Assembly (NCBI RefSeq): GCF_019711515.1
Contig: NZ_JAIGNO010000001.1
Span: forward strand, 434,001 to 498,000
Length of the DNA: 64,000 nt
Direction: 5' to 3'
Source of the DNA: Qipengyuania qiaonensis
GTDB lineage: Bacteria; Pseudomonadota; Alphaproteobacteria; Sphingomonadales; Sphingomonadaceae
Below the pieces are notes generated by a model. The model was not told the DNA's origin and ran no database searches. It was given only the letters and a program-made list of their open reading frames with translations. The translations under genes were made by a program, and so were the position numbers. Below are positions 38,293-48,145 of the stretch, piece by piece. Position 1 is the stretch's first letter. The number at the start of each line of letters is the position of its first letter.

Positions 38293-38303
38293 TCCGGGCT
38301 GTC

Positions 38304-39548
38304 ATGAACACCATGGATAAAGTTCGCACATTGGTTTCGCAGGGTCTTATGACCCGTGCCGGGCTGGCTCGCGCGGCAGGTCTCCACGCCAACACGCTGC
38401 GTGATTGCGGCGAGGATAACTGGAACCCGACGACGGACACCCTCGCCAAGCTCGAAGCCTTCCTTGAGGCCAACGACGAGACACCCGTGATCGTAGGCGC
38501 CGAGGAGATCATCGACGAGGCGCGCAACGGCCGCATGTATATCCTGGTGGACGACGAGGATCGCGAGAATGAAGGCGATCTCATCATCCCGGCGCAGATG
38601 GCCACGCCGAGCGCGATCAATTTCATGGCGACTCACGGACGCGGCCTGATCTGCCTGTCGCTCGATCGCAAGCGCGTCGAGGCGCTCGGCCTCGAACCGA
38701 TGAGCCGCGACAATCGCGAAAGCATGCAAACCGCCTTCACCACTTCGATCGAAGCGAAAGAAGGGGTGACGACCGGAATAAGCGCCGCAGACCGGGCAAG
38801 GACGGTCACTGTCGCTATCGATTCGACAAAGGGACCGGACGACATCGTCACGCCCGGTCACGTATTCCCCCTTGCTGCACGCGATGGCGGCGTCCTGGTC
38901 CGTGCCGGGCACACCGAGGCGGCCGTCGACATCTCGCGCCTGGCGGGCCTCAATCCGTCCGGCGTGATCTGCGAGATCATGAACGAAGATGGCACCATGG
39001 CCCGCCTCGACGATCTGATCGGTTTCGCGCGCAAGCACGATATGAAGATCGGCACGATCCGCGACCTCATCGAATACCGCATGCGTCACGACCACCTTGT
39101 GGAACGGATGGGCGAAGACAGTTTCGACTCCGATTATGGCGGCGACTGGCGGTTGCTGACCTATCGCAATACGGTCGACGGCAGTGAAAGCTATGTGCTC
39201 CAGAAAGGCCATGTCGTCGAAGGCCAGCCCACACTGGCCCGCGTTCACCCGATCTCGATCTTCGACGATCTCCTCGGCAAGCCCGGCCCGCGCAAACGCA
39301 CCCTTCAGCGCGCCATGCATGCGGTGGGCGAGCATGGTTCGGGCGTCATCGTGCTCATCACCGGCCGCCCTGCCTCGAACCGCGGCTACAGCGACAATGA
39401 CGCTCAGCGAAACGTAGGCATCGGCTCGCAGATCCTCGCCGATCTCGGCATTGAGGACATGATCCTGCTCAGCAATTCGCAACCAAATGTCGTGGCGATC
39501 GAAGGCTATGGCCTCAATATCGTCGACCATATGCCCATACCGGAGTGA
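38304..39548 (+). CDS. ribB: HTH-RibB: DHBP synthase with decayed RibA half
   Basis: Makes 3,4-dihydroxy-2-butanone 4-phosphate from ribulose 5-phosphate for riboflavin synthesis. 414 residues in three parts. Residues 1-55 form a small helix-turn-helix-like domain ([19 protein letters not shown]). Residues about 60-260 are a complete RibB with [10 protein letters not shown] (83-92), THGRGLIC (C118) and TPGHVFPL. Residues about 265-414 align with GTP cyclohydrolase II, but the zinc Cys cluster is missing: the HPISIFDD region has none of the expected Cys. So RibA activity is probably lost. ribH follows at once. The palindromes upstream suggest the N-terminal domain may regulate its own gene. 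Confidence 0.92.
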   Translation: MNTMDKVRTLVSQGLMTRAGLARAAGLHANTLRDCGEDNWNPTTDTLAKLEAFLEANDETPVIVGAEEIIDEARNGRMYILVDDEDRENEGDLIIPAQMATPSAINFMATHGRGLICLSLDRKRVEALGLEPMSRDNRESMQTAFTTSIEAKEGVTTGISAADRARTVTVAIDSTKGPDDIVTPGHVFPLAARDGGVLVRAGHTEAAVDISRLAGLNPSGVICEIMNEDGTMARLDDLIGFARKHDMKIGTIRDLIEYRMRHDHLVERMGEDSFDSDYGGDWRLLTYRNTVDGSESYVLQKGHVVEGQPTLARVHPISIFDDLLGKPGPRKRTLQRAMHAVGEHGSGVIVLITGRPASNRGYSDNDAQRNVGIGSQILADLGIEDMILLSNSQPNVVAIEGYGLNIVDHMPIPE

Positions 39549-39552
39549 TTGC

Positions 39553-39975
39553 ATGGCCCGTTTCCTGATCGTCGAAGCCCGTTTCTACGACCACCTCAAC
39601 GACATGCTGATTGCCGGCGCGCGCTCCGCTCTCGAAGCCGAGGGGCACGAGGCAGACGTGCTGACCGTACCCGGCGCTCTGGAAATTCCAGGCGCCATCG
39701 CACTTGCCAGCGAGAGCAACCGCTATGACGGCTATGTCGGCATTGGCGTGGTGATCCGGGGCGAGACCTACCATTTCGAAATCGTCGCCGGGGAAAGTGC
39801 GCGCGGCATCATGGCGCTGACGATGGACGGCATGGCCATCGGCAACGGTATTCTCACCGTCGAGAACGAAGAGCAGGCCATCGTGCGCGCCGATCCGAAA
39901 CAGAAGGACAAGGGCGGCGAGGCAGCCAAGGCAGCCATCGCCCTGCTCGAATTGCAGCAGCGCTTCACCGCCTGA
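39553..39975 (+). CDS. ribH: 6,7-dimethyl-8-ribityllumazine synthase
   Basis: Condenses the RibB product with the pyrimidine intermediate to give lumazine. 140 residues. Conserved segments: [11 protein letters not shown] and the [17 protein letters not shown] stretch with the catalytic His. It starts 4 bases after the ribB stop, so the two are in one operon. The frame is open upstream of ATG 39553, but only this start gives the family N-terminus. Confidence 0.94.
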   Translation: MARFLIVEARFYDHLNDMLIAGARSALEAEGHEADVLTVPGALEIPGAIALASESNRYDGYVGIGVVIRGETYHFEIVAGESARGIMALTMDGMAIGNGILTVENEEQAIVRADPKQKDKGGEAAKAAIALLELQQRFTA

Positions 39976-39979
39976 TCCC

Positions 39980-40774
39980 ATGATCGAAATCGCCGCGCTG
40001 ATGATGATCGCCTCGGGTGCGATCCACGCGGTGGTGAATGCCGTGCTCAAATCGGGCAGCGACAAGCTCGCAAGCCGTGCGCTGATCGATCTCAGCGGCG
40101 GGATACTCGTCCTGCCCGCCATCTTCTTCTTCCCGGCTCCGCAAGGCGCATGGGGCTGGCTGGCGGGTTCCCTGATAGTTCACGCCATTTATTTCCTCGC
40201 ATTGGTCCGCGCGTTCGAGGTGGCCGATATGAGTGCGGCCTATCCGGTCATGCGCGGCACCGCCCCGGTCTTCGCAGCGCTTGGCGGGGTTGTGATCCTT
40301 GGCGATGCGATGACCCTGCCCGTCGCCGTCGGTCTGGGACTGGTGACCACCGGCATTTTGCTGAGCGCCATTGGACGAAATCTGACGCACGCGGCGTTCG
40401 GGTACTCGGTCCTCACCGGCCTCGCCGTTGCCTGTTACACAGTCCTCGATGCGGGCGGCGTCCGCGCCGCGCCGACCCCGATGTCCTACATCGCCTGGGC
40501 ATTCTTTGTGTTCGGAGCGGTCATTGGAGGGGCGTTCGGTGCATGGCGCGGACGCGCCTTCATCGCATATGCGCGAGGCAACTGGCGCAGTTGTGTGCTG
40601 GCCGGCGGCATGGGTGTCGTGAGCTACGGGCTGGCCATGCTGGCCTTTTCGCTGGGCGACCTGCCGCGCCTTGCCCCCTTGCGGGAAAGTTCGATCCTTT
40701 TCGCCCTGCTGATTGCGATCCTGTTCCTCGGCGAAAAGGCAGGCCGTCTCAAGATCGCCGGGGGGGGGCGCTGA
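39980..40774 (+). CDS. DMT/EamA family transporter, 3' end shifted by a G9 run
   Basis: 264-residue inner-membrane protein of the drug/metabolite transporter superfamily, with two EamA-like halves of about five helices each. The reading frame ends early after GRLKIAGGGR at a run of nine G (40760-40768). One more G (or two fewer) restores a natural final helix, ALIFAGVVTLLLAR, ending in TAG at 40812, which would pair as CTAG with the convergent gene's stop. So this is either a real frameshift, a phase-variable tract or a sequencing error. The truncated product lacks half of the last helix. Confidence 0.85.
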   Translation: MIEIAALMMIASGAIHAVVNAVLKSGSDKLASRALIDLSGGILVLPAIFFFPAPQGAWGWLAGSLIVHAIYFLALVRAFEVADMSAAYPVMRGTAPVFAALGGVVILGDAMTLPVAVGLGLVTTGILLSAIGRNLTHAAFGYSVLTGLAVACYTVLDAGGVRAAPTPMSYIAWAFFVFGAVIGGAFGAWRGRAFIAYARGNWRSCVLAGGMGVVSYGLAMLAFSLGDLPRLAPLRESSILFALLIAILFLGEKAGRLKIAGGGR

Positions 40775-40808
40775 TCTTCGCAGGCGTCGTAACACTCTTG
40801 CTGGCTCG

Positions 40809-41900
40809 CTAGGCCGCTCCGTCGAGGAAATCTTTCAGCCCGAGGGGTGCGAAGGGGCCGATGATCAGTTGCTCGAATACCCCGATTCCATCGGAACCGT
40901 CGCCGGCCGCTACGCGCACCGGAATCTGGACATGCAGGTTTTCCGGCGCAAGCGGATCGAGCTCCGAGAGTTCGATATCCTCGCGCTCGACCTTCAGGGA
41001 CCCGTGATACATGCCATGGCCCCATTCGGGATGGGTGTAGCCGAGGCCCCGCATCTGAAACCTCCCGAGCGGTTCAAACATTACCTGTTCGGGCGCACCG
41101 CGCAGCGCGAGCGATAACGTCCCGCCCGAAGGCCAGCGCGTTCCCGCTTCGAGACGGGTGCGCATGCTGCCGTGACCTTCGACCAACTCGGTCGCGGATG
41201 CGCCTTCCGCCGCCCATGCGGCACGCGTGTTCCACGCATTGCCGAGCTTGTCGTTGTTGACGTGGAAGAACAGGCTACCGCTTGCGAAGTTGACCGGGGT
41301 CCATTGCCAGAAAAAGCCTGGCATGGGTGCGCCCGGCATCGGCTGCATGTCGCGTGCGCCCACAGGCCTCACGCCCCAGCTGCGATCGCGCGTCCCCATC
41401 GTCCCCTCGGCGAGATCTTGTTTCTCGCCGTCGATTTCGATCCAGCCCTGGTAGCGGCCATTCTGCGTCATGCGTGTGTAGTCCATGAACGCACGAGGGC
41501 CGATCCGGTGGGTGAAGCGCGGTTCTTCGATCGGAAAGGCGCGGCCCGTGAAAGTGATGTCGGCCGCGAGCCCCTCGAACGGTTCGAGCCGGATGCGCAG
41601 CACATTGAGCGCTTCGATGATCTCGACCGAGATCGGCCCGGCCGACATGGCCATGCGCTCCATGCCGAGTTCCGCACTTGCATGGATGCAGTATTGCACA
41701 CCTTCGCGGACGACGTTGAAATGCGCGTCGATCACATCGAGATGCGGATAGATGCCGAGCGCAACGGCGAAGAACCCGGTGCCATCGGGTGCATAGCCGT
41801 TGAAAAAATAGCGATCGTAGAAATTCCGGTCGGTCCCGGCATAGGCCACCGGTTCGGGTGTCTGGTGGATGGGGTAGTCGTCGCCGCGGCTCAATGCCAT
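40809..41900 (-). CDS. Unknown two-domain beta-rich protein (AttH/CrtC-like in appearance)
   Basis: 363 residues, rich in beta-strand-like segments and Trp (RDRSWGVRPVG, GFFWQWTPVNF, GWIEIDG). The pattern resembles AttH/hydroxyneurosporene-synthase-like lipocalin-fold proteins, but I cannot name a firm family. A very strong ribosome binding site (AAAGGAGG) precedes ATG 41900, which overlaps the stop of the upstream phosphotransferase by one base. The two are therefore coupled and probably work together, perhaps on a hydrophobic or steroid-like substrate; that is inference. Confidence 0.7.
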   Translation of the reverse strand: MALSRGDDYPIHQTPEPVAYAGTDRNFYDRYFFNGYAPDGTGFFAVALGIYPHLDVIDAHFNVVREGVQYCIHASAELGMERMAMSAGPISVEIIEALNVLRIRLEPFEGLAADITFTGRAFPIEEPRFTHRIGPRAFMDYTRMTQNGRYQGWIEIDGEKQDLAEGTMGTRDRSWGVRPVGARDMQPMPGAPMPGFFWQWTPVNFASGSLFFHVNNDKLGNAWNTRAAWAAEGASATELVEGHGSMRTRLEAGTRWPSGGTLSLALRGAPEQVMFEPLGRFQMRGLGYTHPEWGHGMYHGSLKVEREDIELSELDPLAPENLHVQIPVRVAAGDGSDGIGVFEQLIIGPFAPLGLKDFLDGAA

Positions 41901-42949
41901 CACAGAACCTCCTTTAACGCAGTCATACTATCGCGTGCGAGCGCCAGCGAACAAGAGCCGCGTGCCATGGACAGAAAATTCGCGTCCCCGCGCTCGGTTC
42001 GCTCGACGAAGGCTGCGCTGAACACGGCGGTAGCGACTCCGTGGAGGATGCCGACACGGTAGTCGTGGTCGATCTCTTCGCGAGTCAGCGCGATGCCGCG
42101 CCGGTTCATTTCGCTCAGCCACAGGGCAAGCAGTTCCTCTTCGTGCTCGCGCCACAGCGCTTCACCCACGCCGCAGCCGATGAAATAGCCGACATCGGCC
42201 ATCGGTTTGCCCACTGCCACGGTCTGCCAGTCGAGCACCGCGATCGGCTCGACGCCGCCCTTGATGTCGAACAGCATGTTGTCGAGCCGGAAATCGCCAT
42301 GGACGAGGCATTGCGGCGGCTCTTCGCGTCCGAACAATCTCGCACTCGCTTCGGCCAGTTGTTCGCATATCGCCATGTATTCGGGCTCGAGCGTATCGGC
42401 ATAGCGCTCGGCAAAAATCGCCTGAGCCTGTGGATACATGTCGGCGAGCCGTCCACGCAGGTCTGCTGGTGGTTTGAGCCAGTCCGCTTCGAGGATCTCC
42501 GTGCATCCCCAGCTTGGGGCATGGATCGCCGCCGCTTGCCGGATAGCGGCGCGTGCATCCTCGATCCCGCAACTGGAAATCTGGTCGCCCTGTCGCGCGG
42601 GCCCTATGTCTTCGAACAGCAGGATGAATTCGCCCCCGGTCTCGTCGACCTCGGCGAAATACACCGCCGGCACTCGCACGGCCAGTTGCGACGCCACATG
42701 CCGGTAGAACTCGACCTCCTTGCGATAGAGGCCGAACATGGCTGCCGTGCCACGACTTGTGGCATCGGCGGCAGGAAACTTGCCCGCTAAGGTCCTCGGG
42801 CAGCCTTCGCCTGATATGTGGAAACGGACGCTATCGCCCACTTGGCCCGTACCGACTGGCTCCCATCGAATGCCGGACACTTTCGCGCCCAGCACATCGC
42901 CGAGCCACGCGGTCGTCACTTCATCCGGATGCGCCGGAAATCGTGCCAA
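41900..42949 (-). CDS. Aminoglycoside phosphotransferase-like kinase
   Basis: 349-residue protein-kinase-like fold of the APH/choline-kinase/ecdysteroid-kinase type. The catalytic loop is LVHGDFRLDNMLF (Asp and Asn) and the metal Asp is in AVLDWQTVAVG. It phosphorylates a small-molecule hydroxyl, unknown here; resistance to aminoglycosides is not implied. The start is taken as TTG 42949, with GAGAGGGG right before it, because the N-terminus from there (ARFPAHPDEVTTAWL) matches relatives; the frame is open much further up. Coupled to the next gene. Confidence 0.8.
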   Translation of the reverse strand: MARFPAHPDEVTTAWLGDVLGAKVSGIRWEPVGTGQVGDSVRFHISGEGCPRTLAGKFPAADATSRGTAAMFGLYRKEVEFYRHVASQLAVRVPAVYFAEVDETGGEFILLFEDIGPARQGDQISSCGIEDARAAIRQAAAIHAPSWGCTEILEADWLKPPADLRGRLADMYPQAQAIFAERYADTLEPEYMAICEQLAEASARLFGREEPPQCLVHGDFRLDNMLFDIKGGVEPIAVLDWQTVAVGKPMADVGYFIGCGVGEALWREHEEELLALWLSEMNRRGIALTREEIDHDYRVGILHGVATAVFSAAFVERTERGDANFLSMARGSCSLALARDSMTALKEVL

Positions 42950-43026
42950 GCCCCTCTCCCAGCAAAAGCAGTGGCGGAACGCTAGCGGGCACCGAGCGTC
43001 GTGACAATCATGGAGGTCGACCCGAC

Positions 43027-44605
<1,579 letters not shown>

Positions 44606-44651
44606 TCACTAAAACACCCCCAGATGGGGAGTCGACAGCGCTCTATTCGCC

Positions 44652-44677
44652 GGAACATTGCCGCGCAAGTTGCGTTG
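44652..44677 (+). promoter_or_regulatory. EcfG-type general stress promoter
   Basis: GGAAC (44652-44656), 16 bases, CGTTG (44673-44677), 57 bases before the ATG at 44734. Matches the EcfG pattern GGAAC-N16/17-CGTT, and drives the four-gene cluster below. Confidence 0.75.
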
Positions 44678-44733
44678 CTTGATCGAAGGTAATTTGACCC
44701 GACGAATACGAATTGAGGGGAAGGAAGACTACC

Positions 44734-45384
44734 ATGCCCGAAACCACCGCAGATGGCACGCCCAAGAAGCGCAAGACCCCTGCCGTCAGGAAACCCGCAG
44801 CCAAGAAGGCGCCAGGCACCAAAGCGCCGCGCAAGACCGTAGCTAAGAAGAGCACAGCTAAGGAGACCGTTCCCGTGACCAGCACAGCTCCCACTTCCAA
44901 AGAGACAAACAATCGTACCGAGGCCAAATCGCGCTTCAATGCTGCGCTCGAAGAGGCAAAAGCGGGTGCTGCGGCGCTGAAAGCCGAAGGCAAGGATCGC
45001 GCCACCGCCTATCGTGAACAGGCGAAACACAAAAGCGACGACTGGGTCGCCGAGGCCAAGGCATACGGAACGGACGCCAAGGTCAAAGGGCGCGAGTTGG
45101 CTACCGAAGGCAAGGTCAAGGCTGGCGAAGGTTTGCGATCGCTGAGCAAGTTGGTCAATGACAATGCCTATCAGGTCGACGAGAGGCTCGGCGCGAAGTA
45201 TGGCGATTATGCGCGCAGTGCATCGAAGTCGCTCGATGGCTATGCCACCAGGTTGGACGAGAAAAGCGTCGACGATCTGGTCGACGACGGGCGAGAATTC
45301 GTTCGCAAGAGCCCGGGCAAGGCGCTTGGTATCGCCGCGGTTGTGGGCTTCATGCTTTCGCGTCTATTCCGCAGCTCGCGCTGA
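44734..45384 (+). CDS. Lys-rich protein with DUF883-like membrane anchor
   Basis: 216 residues in three parts: a histone-like Lys/Ala/Pro-rich start (KKRKTPAVRKPAAKKA), a long amphipathic helical region of Ala, Lys and Glu, and a C-terminal membrane segment with the VRKSPGKALGIAAVVGFMLSRLF pattern cited in part (KSPGKALGIAAVVGFML), typical of DUF883/ElaB-like ribosome-associated membrane anchors. Strong SD (GGGGAAGGA). It lies directly behind an EcfG promoter. Its role may be to tether nucleic acid or ribosomes to the membrane under stress; inference. Confidence 0.72.
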   Translation: MPETTADGTPKKRKTPAVRKPAAKKAPGTKAPRKTVAKKSTAKETVPVTSTAPTSKETNNRTEAKSRFNAALEEAKAGAAALKAEGKDRATAYREQAKHKSDDWVAEAKAYGTDAKVKGRELATEGKVKAGEGLRSLSKLVNDNAYQVDERLGAKYGDYARSASKSLDGYATRLDEKSVDDLVDDGREFVRKSPGKALGIAAVVGFMLSRLFRSSR

Positions 45385-45406
45385 CCGAACCGGCATGGGG
45401 GTATGA

Positions 45407-45841
45407 ATGCGGGACGATGACAACGAGCGGGCCGAGGATTATACCGGCCCGCTCGATTTGCCTGACGAACACGGGGCTCCCGATACGGACGGGCGGGACG
45501 ACCAGCATTTCTCGCTCACAGACGATGTCGTCGCTTTACTCGAAGATCTCAAAACCTATGGCGAAGCCGAGTTGCGCTTCCAAAAGAGCCGGGCGGGATT
45601 CATCGGAAACCGGACCAAAGGCGTAGTTGCATACCTACTTGCTGCATTTGGCGTGCTGCACCTCGCCTTGATTGCGGCGACCGTTGGCTTGGTCCTGGCT
45701 CTCGTGCCTGTAGTTGGTCCATGGGCTGCAACGGCAATTGTTACGGTGGCCCTTGTAGTCGCGGGGGTCATCTTGCTTTTGTTGCTGAAGGGGAGGCTGG
45801 ACGATATTCGCGATGCCTTCGACGATGGAGACGATAAGTGA
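45407..45841 (+). CDS. Holin-X-like (Phage_holin_3_6) membrane protein
   Basis: 144 residues: an acidic start, a helical region (FSLTDDVVALLEDLKTYGEAELRFQKS, quoted to residue 20 as FSLTDDVVALLEDLKTYGEA), then two membrane helices (LLAAFGVLHLALIAATVGLVL; VVGPWAATAIVTVALVVAG). This is the Phage_holin_3_6/Actinobacterial Holin-X layout, which in bacteria is a membrane protein family not tied to phage lysis. GTGA overlap with the next gene. Confidence 0.75.
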   Translation: MRDDDNERAEDYTGPLDLPDEHGAPDTDGRDDQHFSLTDDVVALLEDLKTYGEAELRFQKSRAGFIGNRTKGVVAYLLAAFGVLHLALIAATVGLVLALVPVVGPWAATAIVTVALVVAGVILLLLLKGRLDDIRDAFDDGDDK

Positions 45842-46170
45842 GCTACCGGCGAGCGCGGATGCTGGAAGACAAGCACTTGCGCGATTCCGCCCGAGCCCTG
45901 GTCGATGCGGACATAAAGCACCTCAAGTCGGATTTCGCGCACAGGAGTTTTGCGGGGCGCGCACTCGACCGTGTGCGTGAAGGCGCGACCGACCTCTACG
46001 AAGAAGCTATCGATGTCGCCGAAGACAATAAGGGCGCGCTGGCGGCGCTGTTGGCGGCCGTCGCTGTATGGTTCGCGCGTAACCCGATCTTGGAAATGCT
46101 CGGTTTTGGTCAGGAAGCGGACGAAAAGCATGATGACCGCGACGAAGGCTCGGAACGTTGGGACCCTTGA
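45838..46170 (+). CDS. Unknown helical protein of the stress cluster
   Basis: 110 residues, GTG start at 45838 overlapping the previous stop. N-terminal charged helix, middle with KHLKSDFAHRSFAGRALDRV, one moderately hydrophobic segment (GALAALLAAVAVWFARNPIL). No family recognised. Its 3' end contains the next EcfG promoter. Confidence 0.65.
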   Translation: MSYRRARMLEDKHLRDSARALVDADIKHLKSDFAHRSFAGRALDRVREGATDLYEEAIDVAEDNKGALAALLAAVAVWFARNPILEMLGFGQEADEKHDDRDEGSERWDP

Positions 46171-46178
46171 AATCGTTG
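46152..46178 (+). promoter_or_regulatory. Internal EcfG-type promoter
   Basis: GGAAC (46152-46156), 17 bases, CGTTG (46174-46178), 32 bases before ATG 46210. It overlaps the end of the previous coding region. Confidence 0.7.
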
Positions 46179-46209
46179 CTTTACCAAGCGCAAGTTCCGG
46201 AGAGAAACC

Positions 46210-46740
46210 ATGACCAATGCAGTTGAAAGCAATGTTACCCCCATCAGCGCCGAGAGTAATCTGAGCGACGAACAGAAGCGCGAACAGCTGCGCGCCCGGA
46301 TCGAAGCGGGAGAGAAGCGCAACGCGGAGCGTACCTTTGCCGACCAAGCTAAGGATGTTGTTGACGGCGCACTTGAGTTCACCAAGCGGCATCCGCTGGC
46401 AGTAGCCGGTGGCGTTGTTGTCGCCGGACTGGCCATCGGAGCGATGACCCGCCGTGGCCGAAACATCGGTCGCCGCGGTGGCGTGCTTGCCGGCATCGCG
46501 GCGGACGCGATGCTGGCTTACGGTGCACGAATGATCGACGGCGTAGTCGATGGCGCGCACTATGCCGGCGACCGGATAGAGGACTTCAGCGACAACGCGA
46601 CGACGGCTGCACGCGGCTTGCGTCGGGACGCAGCCTATAAGCTTGATGTCGCGGGTGACGCGTTGCGTAGTTCAGGCCGGAAGGCTGGTCGAAAGAGCAG
46701 CCGTGCCTATCGCTCTTTGCGTAACCGCTTCACACAGTAA
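46210..46740 (+). CDS. DUF883-like stress membrane protein
   Basis: 176 residues: helical charged N-terminus (LSDEQKREQLRARIEAGEKR), then KRHPLAVAGGVVVAGLAIGAM, a membrane helix with the usual basic flank, then a second long, Ala/Arg-rich helical tail (DAAYKLDVAGDALRSSGRKA). It resembles DUF883-type proteins. Own EcfG promoter plus the cluster promoter; a good terminator follows. Confidence 0.68.
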   Translation: MTNAVESNVTPISAESNLSDEQKREQLRARIEAGEKRNAERTFADQAKDVVDGALEFTKRHPLAVAGGVVVAGLAIGAMTRRGRNIGRRGGVLAGIAADAMLAYGARMIDGVVDGAHYAGDRIEDFSDNATTAARGLRRDAAYKLDVAGDALRSSGRKAGRKSSRAYRSLRNRFTQ

Positions 46741-46761
46741 GCGCTCGCTGGAACGTGCGAT

Positions 46762-46793
46762 AGCGGCGCGACGGGGTTGCCTGTCGCGCCGCT
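46762..46793 (+). terminator. Terminator after the stress cluster
   Basis: 11-bp perfect stem AGCGGCGCGAC/GTCGCGCCGCT, 10-base loop, followed by TTCGTTA. Confidence 0.75.
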
Positions 46794-46843
46794 TTCGTTA
46801 TGTGGCGCAGCCAATTGTCCTCCCCTTCGAGAAAGTCAGACAC

Positions 46844-47074
46844 ATGGAAGAAACCGAGAGCAAGCAGGCGCTCTATCTGGTGATGGGTGGCCGCGTGATC
46901 GATCCGCGCAGCGTCACCTTCGCCGATCCGGAAAGCATCCACGTCGCCGGAGTTTTCAGCAGCTACGACACGGCCGTCGATGCTTGGCGTTCGAATGCGC
47001 AGCGCACGGTCGACGATGCCGAAATGAAGTACGTGATCGTTCATTTGCACAAGCTGCTCGATCCCGGCGCCTGA
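46844..47074 (+). CDS. DUF4170 protein
   Basis: 76-residue small protein matching the DUF4170 pattern (QALYLVMGGRVIDPRS, VGVFSSYDTAVDAW-like, YVIVHLHKLLDP). Common in alphaproteobacteria, function unknown. ATG 46844 is chosen; the frame is open upstream through the terminator. Confidence 0.82.
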   Translation: MEETESKQALYLVMGGRVIDPRSVTFADPESIHVAGVFSSYDTAVDAWRSNAQRTVDDAEMKYVIVHLHKLLDPGA

Positions 47075-47082
47075 TTCCCGCA

Positions 47083-47571
47083 ATGGCCTATGCGATCAGG
47101 CCATATCGCGAGAATGATGCCGAGGCCCTGGCGATCATGGTCGCGGCGGCCATAAGCGAGATCGGCGCGCACGCCTATTCGCCCGAACAGGTCGCCGCAT
47201 GGTCCGCGCGTCATACCGGTGCCGGGCGATACCGGGAGCGGGTGGCGATGGGTGATGTCATCTTCGTGGCAGCCGATGCCGACGACAAACCGGTCGCCTA
47301 TGCGCTGATCGAGCGCGACGGCCACCTCGACCATCTCTACAACCACCCCGACCATACCCGCCGGGGCCTGGCCGCGCAATTGCTGGCCAGCGCGGAATCA
47401 CATGCGCGCGAGCGAGGCATAGCGAAGCTCTACACCGAAGCGAGCGATCTTGCCCGCCCCGTATTCGAGCGAGCGGGTTACATCGTAACCGGAAAACGGG
47501 AGTTCACCATCGCCCATGAAGGCCGGGACGTCCCGATCCACAACTGGCCGATGGAAAAGCTGCTTAAATGA
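47083..47571 (+). CDS. GNAT family acetyltransferase
   Basis: 162 residues of the GCN5-related fold. The N-terminal [16 protein letters not shown] and the acetyl-CoA loop ([17 protein letters not shown]) are typical. Substrate unknown. It starts 8 bases after DUF4170 and its end overlaps the convergent greA by 8 bases. Confidence 0.85.
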   Translation: MAYAIRPYRENDAEALAIMVAAAISEIGAHAYSPEQVAAWSARHTGAGRYRERVAMGDVIFVAADADDKPVAYALIERDGHLDHLYNHPDHTRRGLAAQLLASAESHARERGIAKLYTEASDLARPVFERAGYIVTGKREFTIAHEGRDVPIHNWPMEKLLK

Positions 47572-48031
47572 ACTCGATCTTGTCGATCAGGTAGAACTTG
47601 TCGCCTGAAGGAACGGTCACTTCGACCTCTTCCTCGATTTGCTTGCCGATCAGGGCGCGGCCGATGGGCGAATTATAGCTGATCCGGCCCTTCGACGCGT
47701 CCGCTTCGGTCTGACCGACGATCTGGTAGCGCACCGGCTTGTCGTTTTCGTCGAGAAGGGTGACGGTTGCCCCGAAGATCACCTTGTCGCCCGAAAGCGT
47801 GGTCGGATCGATGATCTGCGCGCGGCTGATCTTGTCTTCCAGCTCGCCGATCATCGCCTCGACCTGGCCCTGACGTTCCTTGGCCGCATGATACTCGGCA
47901 TTCTCGGAAAGGTCGCCATGCGCACGCGCTTCCTCGATCGCGTCGACGATCTTCGGGCGTTCCGCCCGCAAAACCTTAAGGTCTGCCGTGAGCTTTTCGT
48001 AACCCTCGGCCAGCATCGGCACTTTTTCCAT
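47564..48031 (-). CDS. greA: Transcription elongation factor GreA
   Basis: 155-residue factor that enters the RNA polymerase secondary channel and stimulates cleavage of backtracked RNA. N-terminal coiled coil with the acidic tip ([15 protein letters not shown]) and the C-terminal FKBP-like domain ([16 protein letters not shown]). ATG 48031 gives the family start. Confidence 0.94.
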   Translation of the reverse strand: MEKVPMLAEGYEKLTADLKVLRAERPKIVDAIEEARAHGDLSENAEYHAAKERQGQVEAMIGELEDKISRAQIIDPTTLSGDKVIFGATVTLLDENDKPVRYQIVGQTEADASKGRISYNSPIGRALIGKQIEEEVEVTVPSGDKFYLIDKIEFI

Positions 48032-48145
48032 AGGACCCCTTGTCCTTCCTGTTCCAGCTCGCCCGCGGGACAATTCGAAGCCGGTCCGCCGGATTGCGGA
48101 GCCCAATCGGTTCGAATGTCTGGAGGGGCAGCGTCGTGTTCTTCG

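Noticed and set aside
38192-38303. FMN riboswitch upstream of ribB
   Set aside because: The gap is too short and lacks the conserved riboswitch elements; palindromes explain it better.
45407-45841. Prophage remnant because of the holin-like call
   Set aside because: Phage_holin_3_6 proteins are chromosomal membrane proteins in many bacteria, and no other phage gene is near.
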